Below are positions 43,253 to 51,853 of a stretch of DNA of 64,000 bases, piece after piece. Positions within the stretch are counted from its first letter, which is position 1, and every line of letters begins with the position of its first letter. A program made the position numbers and the translations under genes. The DNA is from Streptomyces mangrovisoli (GTDB lineage: Bacteria > Actinomycetota > Actinomycetes > Streptomycetales > Streptomycetaceae). Location: the NCBI RefSeq assembly GCF_000974985.2, contig NZ_LAVA02000012.1:49180-113179 (forward strand), in the 5' to 3' direction. A model generated the notes under the pieces. The model was not told the DNA's origin. It saw only the letters and a list, made by a program, of their open reading frames with translations, and did not search any database.

Positions 43253-44452
43253 TCAGCCCAGCTGGGCCGTCAGATAGGCCCGCCACTGCGTGGTGAAGTC
43301 GTCGAGCGTGGTGCCGAGGACCTGCTTCATCGCGCTCTCGACGGCACCCTGCCGCTTGCCGTGGTCGCCGACGGCCCGGTAGAACGCGTCGAGCTTCTCC
43401 GGCCCCCAGCGGTCCGCGATCATCCGGCAGGCCAGCCAGCCACCCTCGTACGCCCGCGCCAGCTCGTTCGCGTCGCTGCCGAAGCCGAAGTCCTTGTCCG
43501 TGGGCAGCGCGCCCGGGGTGTGCCCGTCCTGGAGGTAGCGCGACAGCTCCGGCGCGGCCTGCGGGGCGCTGCGGCCGCTGTCGAGGTAGCCGACCCAGTC
43601 GGCGTACCCCTCCGACAGCCACAGCGGGGTCGCCCGGGTGGTGTGGGCCCGGGTGGCGACATGGGTGGTCTCGTGGGTGAGCACGACCTGTTTGCCGACG
43701 GCGCCGAGGACGGCGTACGCGGCCGGGTTGACGATGACCCGGTCGGCGGGGGCCTGCCCCGAGCCCCCGGCCTCGCCGGTGGTGACCGCGGCGATCCCGC
43801 GGTACGAGGACGCGGGCGAGCCCAGCAGTCCCGCCATGTCGTCCAGCGAGTCCGGCACCAGCACCACCACCCGCCCGGCCCACTCGGTGCCCCAGGCCCC
43901 CGAGACGGAGGGCACGGCGTGGTCCGCGAGGGCGGCGTAGTCGCGCAGCAGGCCGCCGGAGGCGCCGACCCCGAGGACCAGGCTGTGCCGGCCGCGCACG
44001 ACCCGCACCGTGCCCTGGTCCCACAGCTGCTGCGCGGTCTTCTTCGCGGGCCGGTCGGACTCGACGTACCACTGCCCGTCGGCGGTACGGCGCAGCGTGA
44101 GCGTGCGGGCCGCGGTGACCGGGGCCTTGTCGTAGCCCTGGAAGCGGTAGCGCAGGTCCGCGGCGGCGGTCGCGGTGGCGCCGGTGCGGTGCAGCGCGGT
44201 CACCCGGTAGCTCCAGGCCGCGAGGGGCACGGCGCCGACGTGGGCGAACTCGGTGCGCTCGCCGGTCCGCGCGAAGGCGCTCTCGTCGTGCGCGAGCAGC
44301 GCATCCGCCCGCCGGTCGAGCAGCTGCTGCACCTGCGTGCGGGCGCCGTCCGGCTTCGGTCCGCCGCCGCAGGCGACCAGCGAGGCGAGCAGGGACACCA
44401 GCAGCAGGACCGTCCCGGGTGCGGAGCCACACCTCCGCCTGCGACCAGCCAT
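43253..44452 (-). CDS. Lipoprotein with HEXXH zinc-peptidase motif
   Basis: 399 aa. A basic N-terminus, hydrophobic core and lipobox LVAC-G (~residue 28) predict a membrane-anchored lipoprotein. The middle domain resembles a nuclear-transport-factor-2-like fold (VQQLLDRRADALLAHDESAF). The C-terminal half has VVLTHETTHVATR (HEXXH) and WLSEGYADWVG with the third ligand Glu, a gluzincin layout. Substrate unknown. ATG 44452 lies 6 nt after TACGAT (44459-44464). Confidence 0.87.
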   Translation of the reverse strand: MAGRRRRCGSAPGTVLLLVSLLASLVACGGGPKPDGARTQVQQLLDRRADALLAHDESAFARTGERTEFAHVGAVPLAAWSYRVTALHRTGATATAAADLRYRFQGYDKAPVTAARTLTLRRTADGQWYVESDRPAKKTAQQLWDQGTVRVVRGRHSLVLGVGASGGLLRDYAALADHAVPSVSGAWGTEWAGRVVVLVPDSLDDMAGLLGSPASSYRGIAAVTTGEAGGSGQAPADRVIVNPAAYAVLGAVGKQVVLTHETTHVATRAHTTRATPLWLSEGYADWVGYLDSGRSAPQAAPELSRYLQDGHTPGALPTDKDFGFGSDANELARAYEGGWLACRMIADRWGPEKLDAFYRAVGDHGKRQGAVESAMKQVLGTTLDDFTTQWRAYLTAQLG

Positions 44453-44490
44453 TTCACGATCGTACGGCGGCGCGCCGCCGGGGACGCCCC

Positions 44491-45522
44491 TCAGACCCGG
44501 GTGACCGAGGAGATCGGCATCATCCCGACCGGGTCGTAGCGGACCGGGGCGCCCGGGTAGGGGGCGTGGATCACCTGGCCGTGGCCGACGTACATCGCCA
44601 CATGACTGGCGTCGGACCGGTAGACGACGAGGTCGCCGGGGCGGGCCTCGGAGAGCGGGATCTGCCGGCCCGCGTAGCGCTGCTCCTGCGAGGTGCGCGG
44701 CAGATGGATGCCCGCGTGGGCGTACGACCACTGCATCAGGCCCGAGCAGTCGAAGCCGCCGGGGCCGTTGGCGCCCCACACGTAGGGGCGGCCGAGGGCG
44801 GAGCGGGCGGCGGCGAGGGCCGCGGCGGCGCGGGAGCCGGGCTCGCCCTCGTCGCCGGGCAGGGGCAGCCCGGGGAGATCGTCGCGCCCGGAGCGGGACG
44901 CCCGGTCGAAGGCGCCGCGTTCGGCCGGCGAGAGCGCGGCGAGCAGGGTGCGGGCCCTGGCCAGCTTCCGCTCGACGGTCTTCTTGTGGGCGGCGACGGC
45001 CTCGCGGCTGCGCTCCAGTTCGGCGAGTTTGCCGTCCGCCTCGGCGCGCTCCTGGGCGAGTTCGCGCAGGGCCTCCTGGAGGTCCTTGAGCTGACCGGCC
45101 TGCTGGGCGGTGATCCGGTCCAGGGTGGCGGCCTTGGCGAGGTAGTCGGCCGGGTCACGGGCGAACAGCAGGGCGAGGGACGGGTCGATGCCGCCGGCCC
45201 GGTACTGCGCCCCGGCCAGCGAACCGAGCGCGTCCCGCATGGTGTTGACCCGCTGCTGCTGCCGGGCGATGCGGTCCTGGGCCCAGCCCACCTGGCGGCG
45301 CAGGGTGGCGGCGCGCTCCCCGGCCCTGTCGTACGCCTCGGTGGCCCGCTCGGCCTCGTGGTAGAGCCGGTCCACCTCCGCGCGGGTGTCGTCGTGCGGG
45401 GCGGCGGCGGCCGAGCCGGCCGGTACGGCGCCCACGGCGGCCGCGGCGGCGGACATCACACAGAGCGCGACTCCGGCGCCCCGGTCGAACCCGGACGGTG
45501 CGTTGCGGCGATGGGACCCCAC
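44491..45522 (-). CDS. Secreted NlpC/P60 (C40) peptidoglycan endopeptidase
   Basis: 343 aa from GTG 45522. Signal peptide to ~45 (AAAAPHDD). A long coiled coil ~50-215 (ERAATLRRQVGWAQDRIARQ, ELERSREAVAAHKK) links to an NlpC/P60 domain with Cys in GGFDCSGLMQW, His in DASHVAMYVG and HAPYPG. It cuts gamma-D-Glu-diamino acid bonds in cell-wall peptides. Its close relative lies next upstream, indicating a duplication. A long frame upstream of 45522 exists but GAAGGAG is nearby. Confidence 0.9.
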   Translation of the reverse strand: MGSHRRNAPSGFDRGAGVALCVMSAAAAAVGAVPAGSAAAAPHDDTRAEVDRLYHEAERATEAYDRAGERAATLRRQVGWAQDRIARQQQRVNTMRDALGSLAGAQYRAGGIDPSLALLFARDPADYLAKAATLDRITAQQAGQLKDLQEALRELAQERAEADGKLAELERSREAVAAHKKTVERKLARARTLLAALSPAERGAFDRASRSGRDDLPGLPLPGDEGEPGSRAAAALAAARSALGRPYVWGANGPGGFDCSGLMQWSYAHAGIHLPRTSQEQRYAGRQIPLSEARPGDLVVYRSDASHVAMYVGHGQVIHAPYPGAPVRYDPVGMMPISSVTRV

Positions 45523-45731
45523 GGGACGCGGTACTCCTTCCGCTGGCGGACACGGACCGTCCCCCGTGCCGGGGCGCGGGAGAGGTGCCGCCCCGGCGGA
45601 ACGGGAAACGCGCCAGACAGTAGCCCCGCGGACACCCCGCGGCCAAAGACCCCGGCGGGCACACAACGTGACGCCCCGCCTCTGACGCAGGTCATCGGCG
45701 GGGCGCGGGGTCAGCTCGGCTTGTCGCGATT

Positions 45732-45745
45732 CGCCCGTTCGGGCG
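45732..45745 (-). terminator. UUCG-loop hairpin after the second NlpC/P60 gene
   Basis: CGCCCG-TT-CGGGCG folds as a GCCC-GUUC-GGGC hairpin, 59 bp beyond the gene stop. A weaker 8-bp stem lies at 45673-45680/45697-45704. Together they likely end transcription. Confidence 0.6.
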
Positions 45746-45822
45746 GAAGGATCAGATCCGGACGCGGAGCGGAAGGACCACGTCCGGACACCGGAACGGA
45801 CGGATCAGATCCGCACGCCGAA
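45744..45822. repeat. 26-27-bp tandem repeat that includes the end of the NlpC/P60 gene
   Basis: Three copies, starting 45744, 45770 and 45797, of CGGAAGGATCAGATCCGGACGC or close variants. The third copy holds the gene's last codons and stop (VRI-stop), so the 3' end has been duplicated downstream. Confidence 0.7.
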
Positions 45823-46839
45823 CTGGAAGGGCATGTTGCTGATCGACTCGTAGCGCACCGAGGCACCGGTGTGCGGGGCGTGCAGGACCTGGCCGTTGCC
45901 GGCGTAGAGGCCGACGTGGTGGTAGTCGCCGTAGAAGATCACGAGGTCGCCGACCTTGAGGTCGCTCTCGCTGTAGATCCGGGTGCCGGCGTTGGCCTGC
46001 GCCTCGGAGGTGCGCGGGATGGAGACGCCCGCCTGCGCGTAGGCCCAGGAGGTCAGGCCCGAGCAGTCGAACTGGGACGGGCCCGAGGCGCCGTAGACGT
46101 ACGGGGAGCCGATCACGCCCTGGGCGGCGGCGAAGGCCGCGGCGGCCCGGCCGGAGGCGGCGGTGGTGCTGCCGAGGTCGACCCGCGAAGAGGAGGAGCG
46201 GTCGGCCCGGGCCTGCTCGGCCTCCAGGTCCGCCTTCTCCTTCGCCGTCAGGGTGTTGAGCAGCTTCTGGGCGGAGGCGAGCTTGGCCTGCACGTCCTTC
46301 TTCTGCTTGCCCAGCTCGGTGCGGGTGGCGGCGAGGTCCTTGAGCTTCTCGCTGGCCTCGGCCCGCTCCTGGGCGAGTTCGCGCTGTTTGTCCTGGATCT
46401 TCTTCAGCGCGGCGACCTGCTGGTCGCTGAGCTGGTCCAGCGTGGAGGCCTTGTCCAGGTAGTCGTCCGGGTCGGACGACAGGAAGAGCTGGAGCGAGGG
46501 GTCGATGCCGCCGGAGCGGTACTCGCTGGCCGCGAGCGAACCCAGGTCGTCGCGGAGCTTGTTGAGGTCCTGCTGGCCCCGGGCGACGTTGTCCTGGATG
46601 GTGGAGATCTCCTTCTGGAGCTTCTCCTGCTTCTCCTTGGCGCCGTCGTACTTCTCGGACGCCTGCTCCGCCTTCTCGTAGAGCGCGTCGACCTTGGCCT
46701 TGACTTCGTCCTTGCTGAGCTTCTCGTTCGGCGCCGCATTGGCGGCCTGCGAGCTCAGCACGACGGCAGCGGCTGCTGCGGTGGTCAGCACGGTCGCGCG
46801 TATGCGACTCGGCTGCTTCGGTCGACGGTGGGACGCCAC
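45805..46839 (-). CDS. Secreted NlpC/P60 (C40) peptidoglycan endopeptidase
   Basis: 344 aa from GTG 46839 (GAAGGAG 9 nt upstream). Signal peptide ends near ANAAPNEK. Coiled coil ~40-220 (EKYDGAKEKQEKLQKEISTI, AEASEKLKDLAATRTELGKQ). NlpC/P60 domain: Cys in SQFDCSGLTSW, His in DYHHVGLYAG and HAPHTG. Related to RipA-type enzymes; Rv2190c occupies this place in M. tuberculosis. A sigma-70-type promoter at 46994-47021 gives a ~145-nt leader. Confidence 0.92.
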   Translation of the reverse strand: MASHRRPKQPSRIRATVLTTAAAAAVVLSSQAANAAPNEKLSKDEVKAKVDALYEKAEQASEKYDGAKEKQEKLQKEISTIQDNVARGQQDLNKLRDDLGSLAASEYRSGGIDPSLQLFLSSDPDDYLDKASTLDQLSDQQVAALKKIQDKQRELAQERAEASEKLKDLAATRTELGKQKKDVQAKLASAQKLLNTLTAKEKADLEAEQARADRSSSSRVDLGSTTAASGRAAAAFAAAQGVIGSPYVYGASGPSQFDCSGLTSWAYAQAGVSIPRTSEAQANAGTRIYSESDLKVGDLVIFYGDYHHVGLYAGNGQVLHAPHTGASVRYESISNMPFQFGVRI

Positions 46840-46993
46840 GGAGACGGGCTCCTTCGTTTGAGTGATCACCCGCGCGGAGGTTCGAGCCATGACCTTAGTG
46901 ACCTCGCTGTGATCAGTTCAAATCCTCACACCAAAAAATCCCGTCACGCCATGCATTCTTTGCCCACAACCCACATGCAGTGATGGCCGGTTG

Positions 46994-47021
46994 ACGCTAC
47001 GTTGCGTGACGGTTCCGTCAA
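46994..47021 (-). promoter_or_regulatory. Probable HrdB-type promoter of the NlpC/P60 gene
   Basis: On the minus strand, TTGACG (47016-47021) and TAGCGT (46994-46999) are separated by 16 nt, close to the TTGACA/TANNNT consensus. The inferred transcript start is near 46987, leaving ~145 nt of leader. I looked for the c-di-AMP (ydaO) riboswitch known before such genes in actinomycetes and did not find its core. Confidence 0.6.
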
Positions 47022-47050
47022 TTCGGGCATTGAACGCGTCCGTTGGACGT

Positions 47051-48394
47051 TCAGGACAGTCGCTTCAGAAGTACGACAGAGGCCACCGGTCGGGCACCCG
47101 CCCGCGCGACGCCGTCGGCCACCTCGCGGTCGGTCGAGACGACGATGACCGGACGGCCCGGCGGCTCGGCGCGCACCAGCTGGCGGATCAGCTCGTCGGC
47201 GGTCACCCCGGGCTTGGAGAACAGCACCCGCACCCCGCGCGGCGGCGCCAGCAGCACCGGCGCGGCCAGTTCGGCCCCGTCGAAGACGCACGTCACCTCG
47301 GCGCCGGTCTGCGCGGCCAGCTGCGACAGCTGCCCGAGCAGCCTGAGGCGCTGCTTCTCCAGCGGCATCTGCGGATAGCCGGTCTTGGTGACGTTGTAGC
47401 CGTCGACCACCAGATGCGCCTGCGGCAGCGCCAGCAACTGGTCCAGGATCGCCGGGTCGTGCTCCGACAGCGCCCGCGCCGCGATGTCCTTCGGGGTCAT
47501 TCGTCCCGGTTCGACCGCGTCCACGGTCTCGGCCGGCCGCACCGACACCGGCGGCAGGGCGAGTTCACGGCGCAGCCCCTGCGCCGCGTCGAGCACGGTG
47601 TCGAGCAGCAGCCGCACCCGCATGTCCTCCACGCTGCGGCCCTCACGGGCGGCCCGACGGGTCGCCTCCAGCGCGGCCTCCACCTCGCCGAGGCGCCCCT
47701 TCAGGCGCCGCGTCTCGCTGTCCGCCGCGGACAACTGCGCCTGCCCCTCGGCGCGTACGGCCTCGGTCTCGGCGTGCAGCTTGCGCAGGGCGGCCTCGCC
47801 GCGCTTGACGTCGCTGAGCGCGGCGCGCAGCTTGCGGTGAAGCGATTCGGCCTCCTTGCGCGCCGCGTCCAGCTCGGTGCGCAGCCGTTCGGTCTCCGAC
47901 CGGGTCTGCTCACGGGCCCGGTCCAGCTCCTCGCGCAGCCGCTCCGCCTCGGCGCGGCTCTGCTCGTCGGCGCGCTCGGCGTCCGCCCGCTGCGCCTCCT
48001 CGCCGGCCGCGGTGACCAGCTTCACCCAGCCCGTGGGCCGCAGCACGTAGGCCGCGGCCGCCACGTCGAGCGGGTCCGCGGCCGGGGGCGGCGAGCCGGA
48101 GTCCAGGGCGCCGGACAGCTCCGGCTGCGTCTCTCTGAACCGCTCCCCGATCCGCTGCCGGAAGAGCGGGTCGCTCTCCAGTGCCGCGGCCATCGCGTTC
48201 CCCGCGAACTTGGCCCGCCGATTCGGGGCGAACCGGGCGTACTGCCGCAATTGTGCGGGCAGTTCGCTCACGGTCAGCCCGCCGAAGCCGTCCGAGACGA
48301 TCTGGACGACCTTTCTGCGCACTCCGTCGGGCAGCGGACGGTCGAGCACCTCAGCGGCGCCGTCGTCCGGCCCCCCGCCTGTGGTCTCCACCAT
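47051..48394 (-). CDS. NYN-domain (YacP-like) RNA-associated protein with coiled coil
   Basis: 447 aa. N-terminal conserved domain ~1-110 (VRRKVVQIVSDGFGGLTVSE, YARFAPNRRAKFAGNAM). A charged coiled coil ~135-245 follows. The C-terminal NYN/PIN-like domain ~320-445 has LVVDGYNVTKTGYP (Asp), VTCVFDGAE, VLFSKPGVTADELI and VIVVSTDREVADG, the acidic residues of a YacP/Rae1-type ribonuclease. It may cut ribosome-bound or structured RNA (inference from family). ATG 48394. Confidence 0.9.
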   Translation of the reverse strand: MVETTGGGPDDGAAEVLDRPLPDGVRRKVVQIVSDGFGGLTVSELPAQLRQYARFAPNRRAKFAGNAMAAALESDPLFRQRIGERFRETQPELSGALDSGSPPPAADPLDVAAAAYVLRPTGWVKLVTAAGEEAQRADAERADEQSRAEAERLREELDRAREQTRSETERLRTELDAARKEAESLHRKLRAALSDVKRGEAALRKLHAETEAVRAEGQAQLSAADSETRRLKGRLGEVEAALEATRRAAREGRSVEDMRVRLLLDTVLDAAQGLRRELALPPVSVRPAETVDAVEPGRMTPKDIAARALSEHDPAILDQLLALPQAHLVVDGYNVTKTGYPQMPLEKQRLRLLGQLSQLAAQTGAEVTCVFDGAELAAPVLLAPPRGVRVLFSKPGVTADELIRQLVRAEPPGRPVIVVSTDREVADGVARAGARPVASVVLLKRLS

Positions 48395-48430
48395 CCCTCA
48401 CACCCCAATGCCTGTACGGGGCCGCCCCTG

Positions 48431-48670
48431 TCAGGAGCCGGCGCCCGGCCTGTCCACGAGTTCCACCTGGTCCACCGCGTTGCACCAGCGGCAGCGCACC
48501 GACTCGATGGTCTCACTGACCACCTCGCGCTCCTCCACCTTCGGCTCTCCGGCCAGGTCGAGGTGGATGTACTCCACGACCTTGGAGGAGCGGGTCACGT
48601 CGAAGCGGGTGAGATTGCCGCAGAGGGTGCAGCGCCACCGCGTCGTGGCGGTCGGCAGGGGAACCGTCAT
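48431..48670 (-). CDS. Small zinc-ribbon protein
   Basis: 79 aa. Two CxxC knuckles (WRCTLCGNLTRFD and VRCRWCNAVDQ) would bind one zinc. A central YIHLDLAGEPKVEE strand pair separates them. It lies 36 bp upstream of the NYN gene on the same strand, so it may be co-transcribed. Function unknown. ATG 48670. Confidence 0.85.
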   Translation of the reverse strand: MTVPLPTATTRWRCTLCGNLTRFDVTRSSKVVEYIHLDLAGEPKVEEREVVSETIESVRCRWCNAVDQVELVDRPGAGS

Positions 48671-48823
48671 CGTGGCTGTTCGCCTTCCTTCTAGTGTCCG
48701 TGACGCGCCGCCTCGACGCGTACGGCTCGTAACCCTACGGCCTGGCGGGTACTCGCCGCCCGTCCGTCCACGGCGGCGAGGCATTACGTGCCGTTGCGTC
48801 CCGTTACGCCATGCTCTGTGTCC

Positions 48824-49618
48824 ATGATCGGCAAGTGGAACACGGCGACCGGCGGCGCGATCCGGTCGGTGCGCATCCCCCCGGCACCCATGACGAAGGC
48901 GCTCATCGTCCTGTGCTGCCTGATCTTCGTCGTCGGCCCGTCGGCGGGCCTGAATCCGGCGTACGGCTCCGGGGACGCCCTGGCCGCCGCGCAGCAGGCG
49001 TACTTCCGGCGCTGGGGCGTGGTCCCGGCCGAGCTGTTCCAGGGCGCGCCGCGCGCCGCCCTGACGCCCGCGACCGCACTGTTCGTGCACGGCAGCTGGC
49101 TGCATCTGCTGGGCAACATGCTCTTCCTCTGGGTCTTCGGCGTGCTGACCGAGGAGCGGATGGGGCGCGTCCAGTTCGTGCTCTTCTATCTCGGCTGCGG
49201 GTATCTGGCGCTGCTCGGGTACGCCGCCGCCAACTCCTCCTCCGAGCAGTCGCTGATCGGCGCCTCCGGGGCGATCTCGGCCGTTCTCGGGGCCTTCCTC
49301 TTCCTGTTCCCCTCGGCGCGCGTGACCACCGTCCTGCCGTTCCTCTTCTTTCTGCCGCTCCGGCTGCCCGCGTGGGTGGTGCTGCCCGTCTGGGCGGGCC
49401 TGCAGTGGCTCGCGGCCGGGCGCGCGTCGGCCGGGCCGGGGGTGGCCTACCTGGCCCACCTGGTCGGTTTCTCGGTCGGGTTCCTCTACGCGTGGGTGCG
49501 GTTCGGAAGAGAGGAGGGCCCGAAGGGCGGCCTTGGAAGGGCGGTGGTGGGCGACGGGCGGGCGACTAGAGTTGAGTCCGCCCCAGCTCTGGCACCCGAG
49601 GGAGAGAACCAGCCGTGA
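48824..49618 (+). CDS. Rhomboid family intramembrane serine protease
   Basis: 264 aa with six TM helices. TM2 HGSWLHLLGNMLFLWVFG, the catalytic Ser in LIGASGAISAVLGAF, and His in AYLAHLVGFSVGFLYA match rhomboids. It cleaves membrane proteins within the bilayer. ATG 48824 is chosen over an upstream frame (48788). The stop overlaps the GTG of the RAM-domain gene (GTGA), so translation is coupled. Substrate unknown. Confidence 0.92.
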   Translation: MIGKWNTATGGAIRSVRIPPAPMTKALIVLCCLIFVVGPSAGLNPAYGSGDALAAAQQAYFRRWGVVPAELFQGAPRAALTPATALFVHGSWLHLLGNMLFLWVFGVLTEERMGRVQFVLFYLGCGYLALLGYAAANSSSEQSLIGASGAISAVLGAFLFLFPSARVTTVLPFLFFLPLRLPAWVVLPVWAGLQWLAAGRASAGPGVAYLAHLVGFSVGFLYAWVRFGREEGPKGGLGRAVVGDGRATRVESAPALAPEGENQP

Positions 49619-49896
49619 TCACCGCGATCGTCCTCATCAAGACCAGCGTGGACCGGATTCCCGAGATCGCGGAGTCGATCGCCGCGCTGGAGTCGGTCAG
49701 CGAGGTGTTCTCCGTGACCGGCACGTACGACCTGATCGCGATGGTGCGGGTGCAGCACCACGAGGACCTCGCGGAGGTCATCCCCGGGCGGATCAGCAAG
49801 ATCCCGGGCGTGGAGGCCACGGACACGCACGTCGCGTTCCGCACGTACTCCCAGCACGACCTGGAGGCGGCGTTCGCCATCGGCCTGGACAGCTGA
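49615..49896 (+). CDS. Stand-alone RAM (Lrp/AsnC ligand-binding) domain protein
   Basis: 93 aa. Only the Lrp C-terminal alpha/beta sandwich is present: VITAIVLIKTSVDRIPEIAE, VFSVTGTYDLIAMVRV, PGRISKIPGVEATDTHVAF. No DNA-binding helix-turn-helix exists. Such proteins assemble as decamers and sense amino acids. GTG 49615 has GAGGGAGAG upstream and overlaps the rhomboid stop by 4 bp. A TAGAGT box at 49566-49571 might give it a separate transcript. Confidence 0.92.
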   Translation: MITAIVLIKTSVDRIPEIAESIAALESVSEVFSVTGTYDLIAMVRVQHHEDLAEVIPGRISKIPGVEATDTHVAFRTYSQHDLEAAFAIGLDS

Positions 49897-49926
49897 CACG
49901 TCCACCGCGGCCCCGAACGTGGCTGA

Positions 49927-49972
49927 TCGCGCAGTTCCCCGCGCTCCTTCAGGGGCGCGGGGAACTGCGCGA
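49927..49972. terminator. Bidirectional palindromic terminator
   Basis: 22-bp arms (49927-49948, 49951-49972) with one G-T mismatch and a 2-nt loop. The core is the same GCGCAGTTCCCCGCGC unit seen elsewhere in the window. It separates the convergent RAM-domain and aminotransferase genes. Confidence 0.85.
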
Positions 49973-50016
49973 AGGGGCCCCACCGGGCCGCGGACGGGTA
50001 CGACCCCGACCGGAGG

Positions 50017-51435
50017 TCAGACCGCCGGCACGCAGCGGCCGTCCTCCGTGCGGTAGGACCACTTCGCGCCCTCGGCGACGAGTTCCCGCACCGCCCCCAC
50101 GAACCGCGCCACGTGCTCGTCCGGCGTGCCCGCCCCGAAGCTCACCCGGATCGCGTTGAGCGACTTCTCCCCCGGCGCCGCCTCCGGCGACCCACACTCG
50201 CCCTGGGTCTGCGGATCGCCGCCGAGCAGCGTCCGCACCAGCGGGTGGGCGCAGAACAGCCCGTCGCGCACCCCGATGCCGTACTCCGCGGAGAGCGCCG
50301 CGGCGAAGTGGGAGCTGTTCCAGCCCTCCACCACGAACGAGATCACCCCGACGCGGGGCGCGTCGTCGCCGAACAGGGAGAGCACCCGCACCTCGGGGAC
50401 GTCCGCCAGGCCCTCGCGGACCGTGCGGATCAGCTGCTGCTCGCGGGCGACGAGGGTGTCGAAGCCCGCCTCGGTGAGCGCCTTGCAGGCGGAGGCGATG
50501 GCGTAGGCGCCGATGACGTTCGGGGAGCCGGCCTCGTGGCGGGCGGCGGTCTCGTGCCACTCCACGTCCACTCCCCCGTCCTCGCGCCGGGTGACCCGGC
50601 GGCTCGCGCCGCCGCCCGCCAGGTACGGCTCCGCGGCGCGCAGCCAGTCGGCGCGGCCGGCCAGCACGCCGGAGCCGAAGGGGGCGTAGAGCTTGTGGCC
50701 GGAGAAGGCGACCCAGTCGACGTCCAGGTCGCGCAGCGAGACGGGGTGGTGCGGGGCCAGCTGGGCGGCGTCCAGCACGATCCGGGCGCCGTGCGCGTGG
50801 GCGACCTCGGCCAGCTCGCGCACCGGCCACAGCTCGCCGGTGACGTTCGAGGCGCCGGTGACGCAGACCAGGGCCGGGCCGTAGGGGTCCCGGGCGGCGA
50901 GGGCGCGCTCCAGGGTGTCGGCGGCCTGCTGCGGGGTGCGCGGGGCGTCCAGGTAGGTGACCCGCGCGTTCTTCCAGGGCAGCAGGGAGGCGTGGTGCTC
51001 GGTCTCGAAGACGAACACCTGGCAGTCGGCGGGCAGCGCCGCGGCGAGCAGGTTCAGCGAGTCGGTGGTCGACCGGGTGAAGACGAGCTGGTCGTCCTCG
51101 CGGCAGCCGAGGAACTCCGCGACCGTGCGGCGGGCGTTCTCGAACAGGTCGGTGGAGAGCTGGGAGAGGTACCCGGCGCCGCGGTGCACGCTGCCGTAGT
51201 AGGGCGCGTAGGCCGCCACGTCGTCCCAGACCCGCTGGAGGGCGGGGGCGCTCGCGGCGTAGTCCAGCGCGGCGTAGGTGACCTCGCCGCCCGTCACGAG
51301 CGGAACGGTGACGTCCCGGCCCAGGACGGGCAGCGGGGCACAGGCGGACGCGTCGACGGCGGTGCAGTCGGCGGCGGGGGCCGAGGCGGTGACGGAGGCG
51401 GCGGCAGCAGCGGCGGGGGCGGCGGAAACGGACAT
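50017..51435 (-). CDS. Class V aminotransferase / cysteine desulfurase-like protein
   Basis: 472 aa. PLP fold type I: LDYAASAPALQRVWD, YLSQLSTDLFENARRTVAEF, FTRSTTDSLNLLAAALP, VLDAAQLAPHHPV, and the PLP Lys in FSGHKLYAPFG. The substrate-loop Cys in CAHPLVRTLLGG is a candidate only. The Ala-rich N-terminus (~35 residues) is not conserved. A SAM-IV-type riboswitch 195 bp upstream indicates a role in sulfur or methionine/cysteine metabolism. ATG 51435. Confidence 0.9.
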   Translation of the reverse strand: MSVSAAPAAAAAASVTASAPAADCTAVDASACAPLPVLGRDVTVPLVTGGEVTYAALDYAASAPALQRVWDDVAAYAPYYGSVHRGAGYLSQLSTDLFENARRTVAEFLGCREDDQLVFTRSTTDSLNLLAAALPADCQVFVFETEHHASLLPWKNARVTYLDAPRTPQQAADTLERALAARDPYGPALVCVTGASNVTGELWPVRELAEVAHAHGARIVLDAAQLAPHHPVSLRDLDVDWVAFSGHKLYAPFGSGVLAGRADWLRAAEPYLAGGGASRRVTRREDGGVDVEWHETAARHEAGSPNVIGAYAIASACKALTEAGFDTLVAREQQLIRTVREGLADVPEVRVLSLFGDDAPRVGVISFVVEGWNSSHFAAALSAEYGIGVRDGLFCAHPLVRTLLGGDPQTQGECGSPEAAPGEKSLNAIRVSFGAGTPDEHVARFVGAVRELVAEGAKWSYRTEDGRCVPAV

Positions 51436-51853
51436 GGCGAAGCTCCTGTGAGGCAGGCGGAACCCACCGCGCGAGCAGACGTGCTCCGGCGCGGAGAGGA
51501 AGAGAAAGGGGGTACGCGGAGGCGGGGCTCGACGCCCTATCGCATTCGCTTGCTCACAGAAGGCTCCCTCGACGACCAGGACCCCTGGTGACGAAGGGGT
51601 CCGCGCTTGCCGTGGACCTCGCTGCCCACGACCTGGTCCTCACCCGGGGCACCCCGCCACGGACGGAGGGTTGCCGGACAGTCGGCCGGGGCCTCATGAC
51701 TGTCACTCATGACCTGGAAAGGAACGTACGGGATGTGATCGCGGTCCCGCAACCCGTGTCCGGATCGCGGAACCGCGCCACCCCTGCCTGCCGAACCGCG
51801 CCACTCGTGGACGCCGAACCGCGCCACTCGTGGATGCCGCCCGGCGGACGCCG
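51436..51853. other. 418-bp leader and intergenic region
   Basis: It holds the SAM-IV riboswitch (51631-51717), a GGACCCC..GGGGTCC hairpin at about 51582-51605, and a six-codon reading frame (51537-51557, VSKRMR). The stretch 51718-51853 next to the trpD stop has short direct repeats of GAACCGCGCCAC (from 51770 to 51825) and no gene. Confidence 0.65.
51631..51717 (-). promoter_or_regulatory. SAM-IV-type riboswitch
   Basis: On the minus strand the leader reads GGTCATGAGTGACAGTC, GGCCCCGGCC, CTGTCCGGCAACCCTCC, then GGCGGGGTGCCCCGGGTGA and GGACC. The CCGGCAACCCTCC core and the GGGGTGCCCCGGGTGA pseudoknot half match the SAM-IV class of actinomycetes. It would sense S-adenosylmethionine and control the aminotransferase gene; downstream hairpins suggest transcription-level control (inference). 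Confidence 0.9.

Noticed and set aside
46993..47016. ECF-sigma promoter (GGAACC and CGTC) before the NlpC/P60 gene
   Set aside because: The spacing is about 15 nt, shorter than usual, and a better HrdB-type promoter overlaps it.
46840..47050. Possible c-di-AMP (ydaO) riboswitch before the NlpC/P60 gene
   Set aside because: The expected conserved core was not found; only a promoter and ~145-nt leader are seen.
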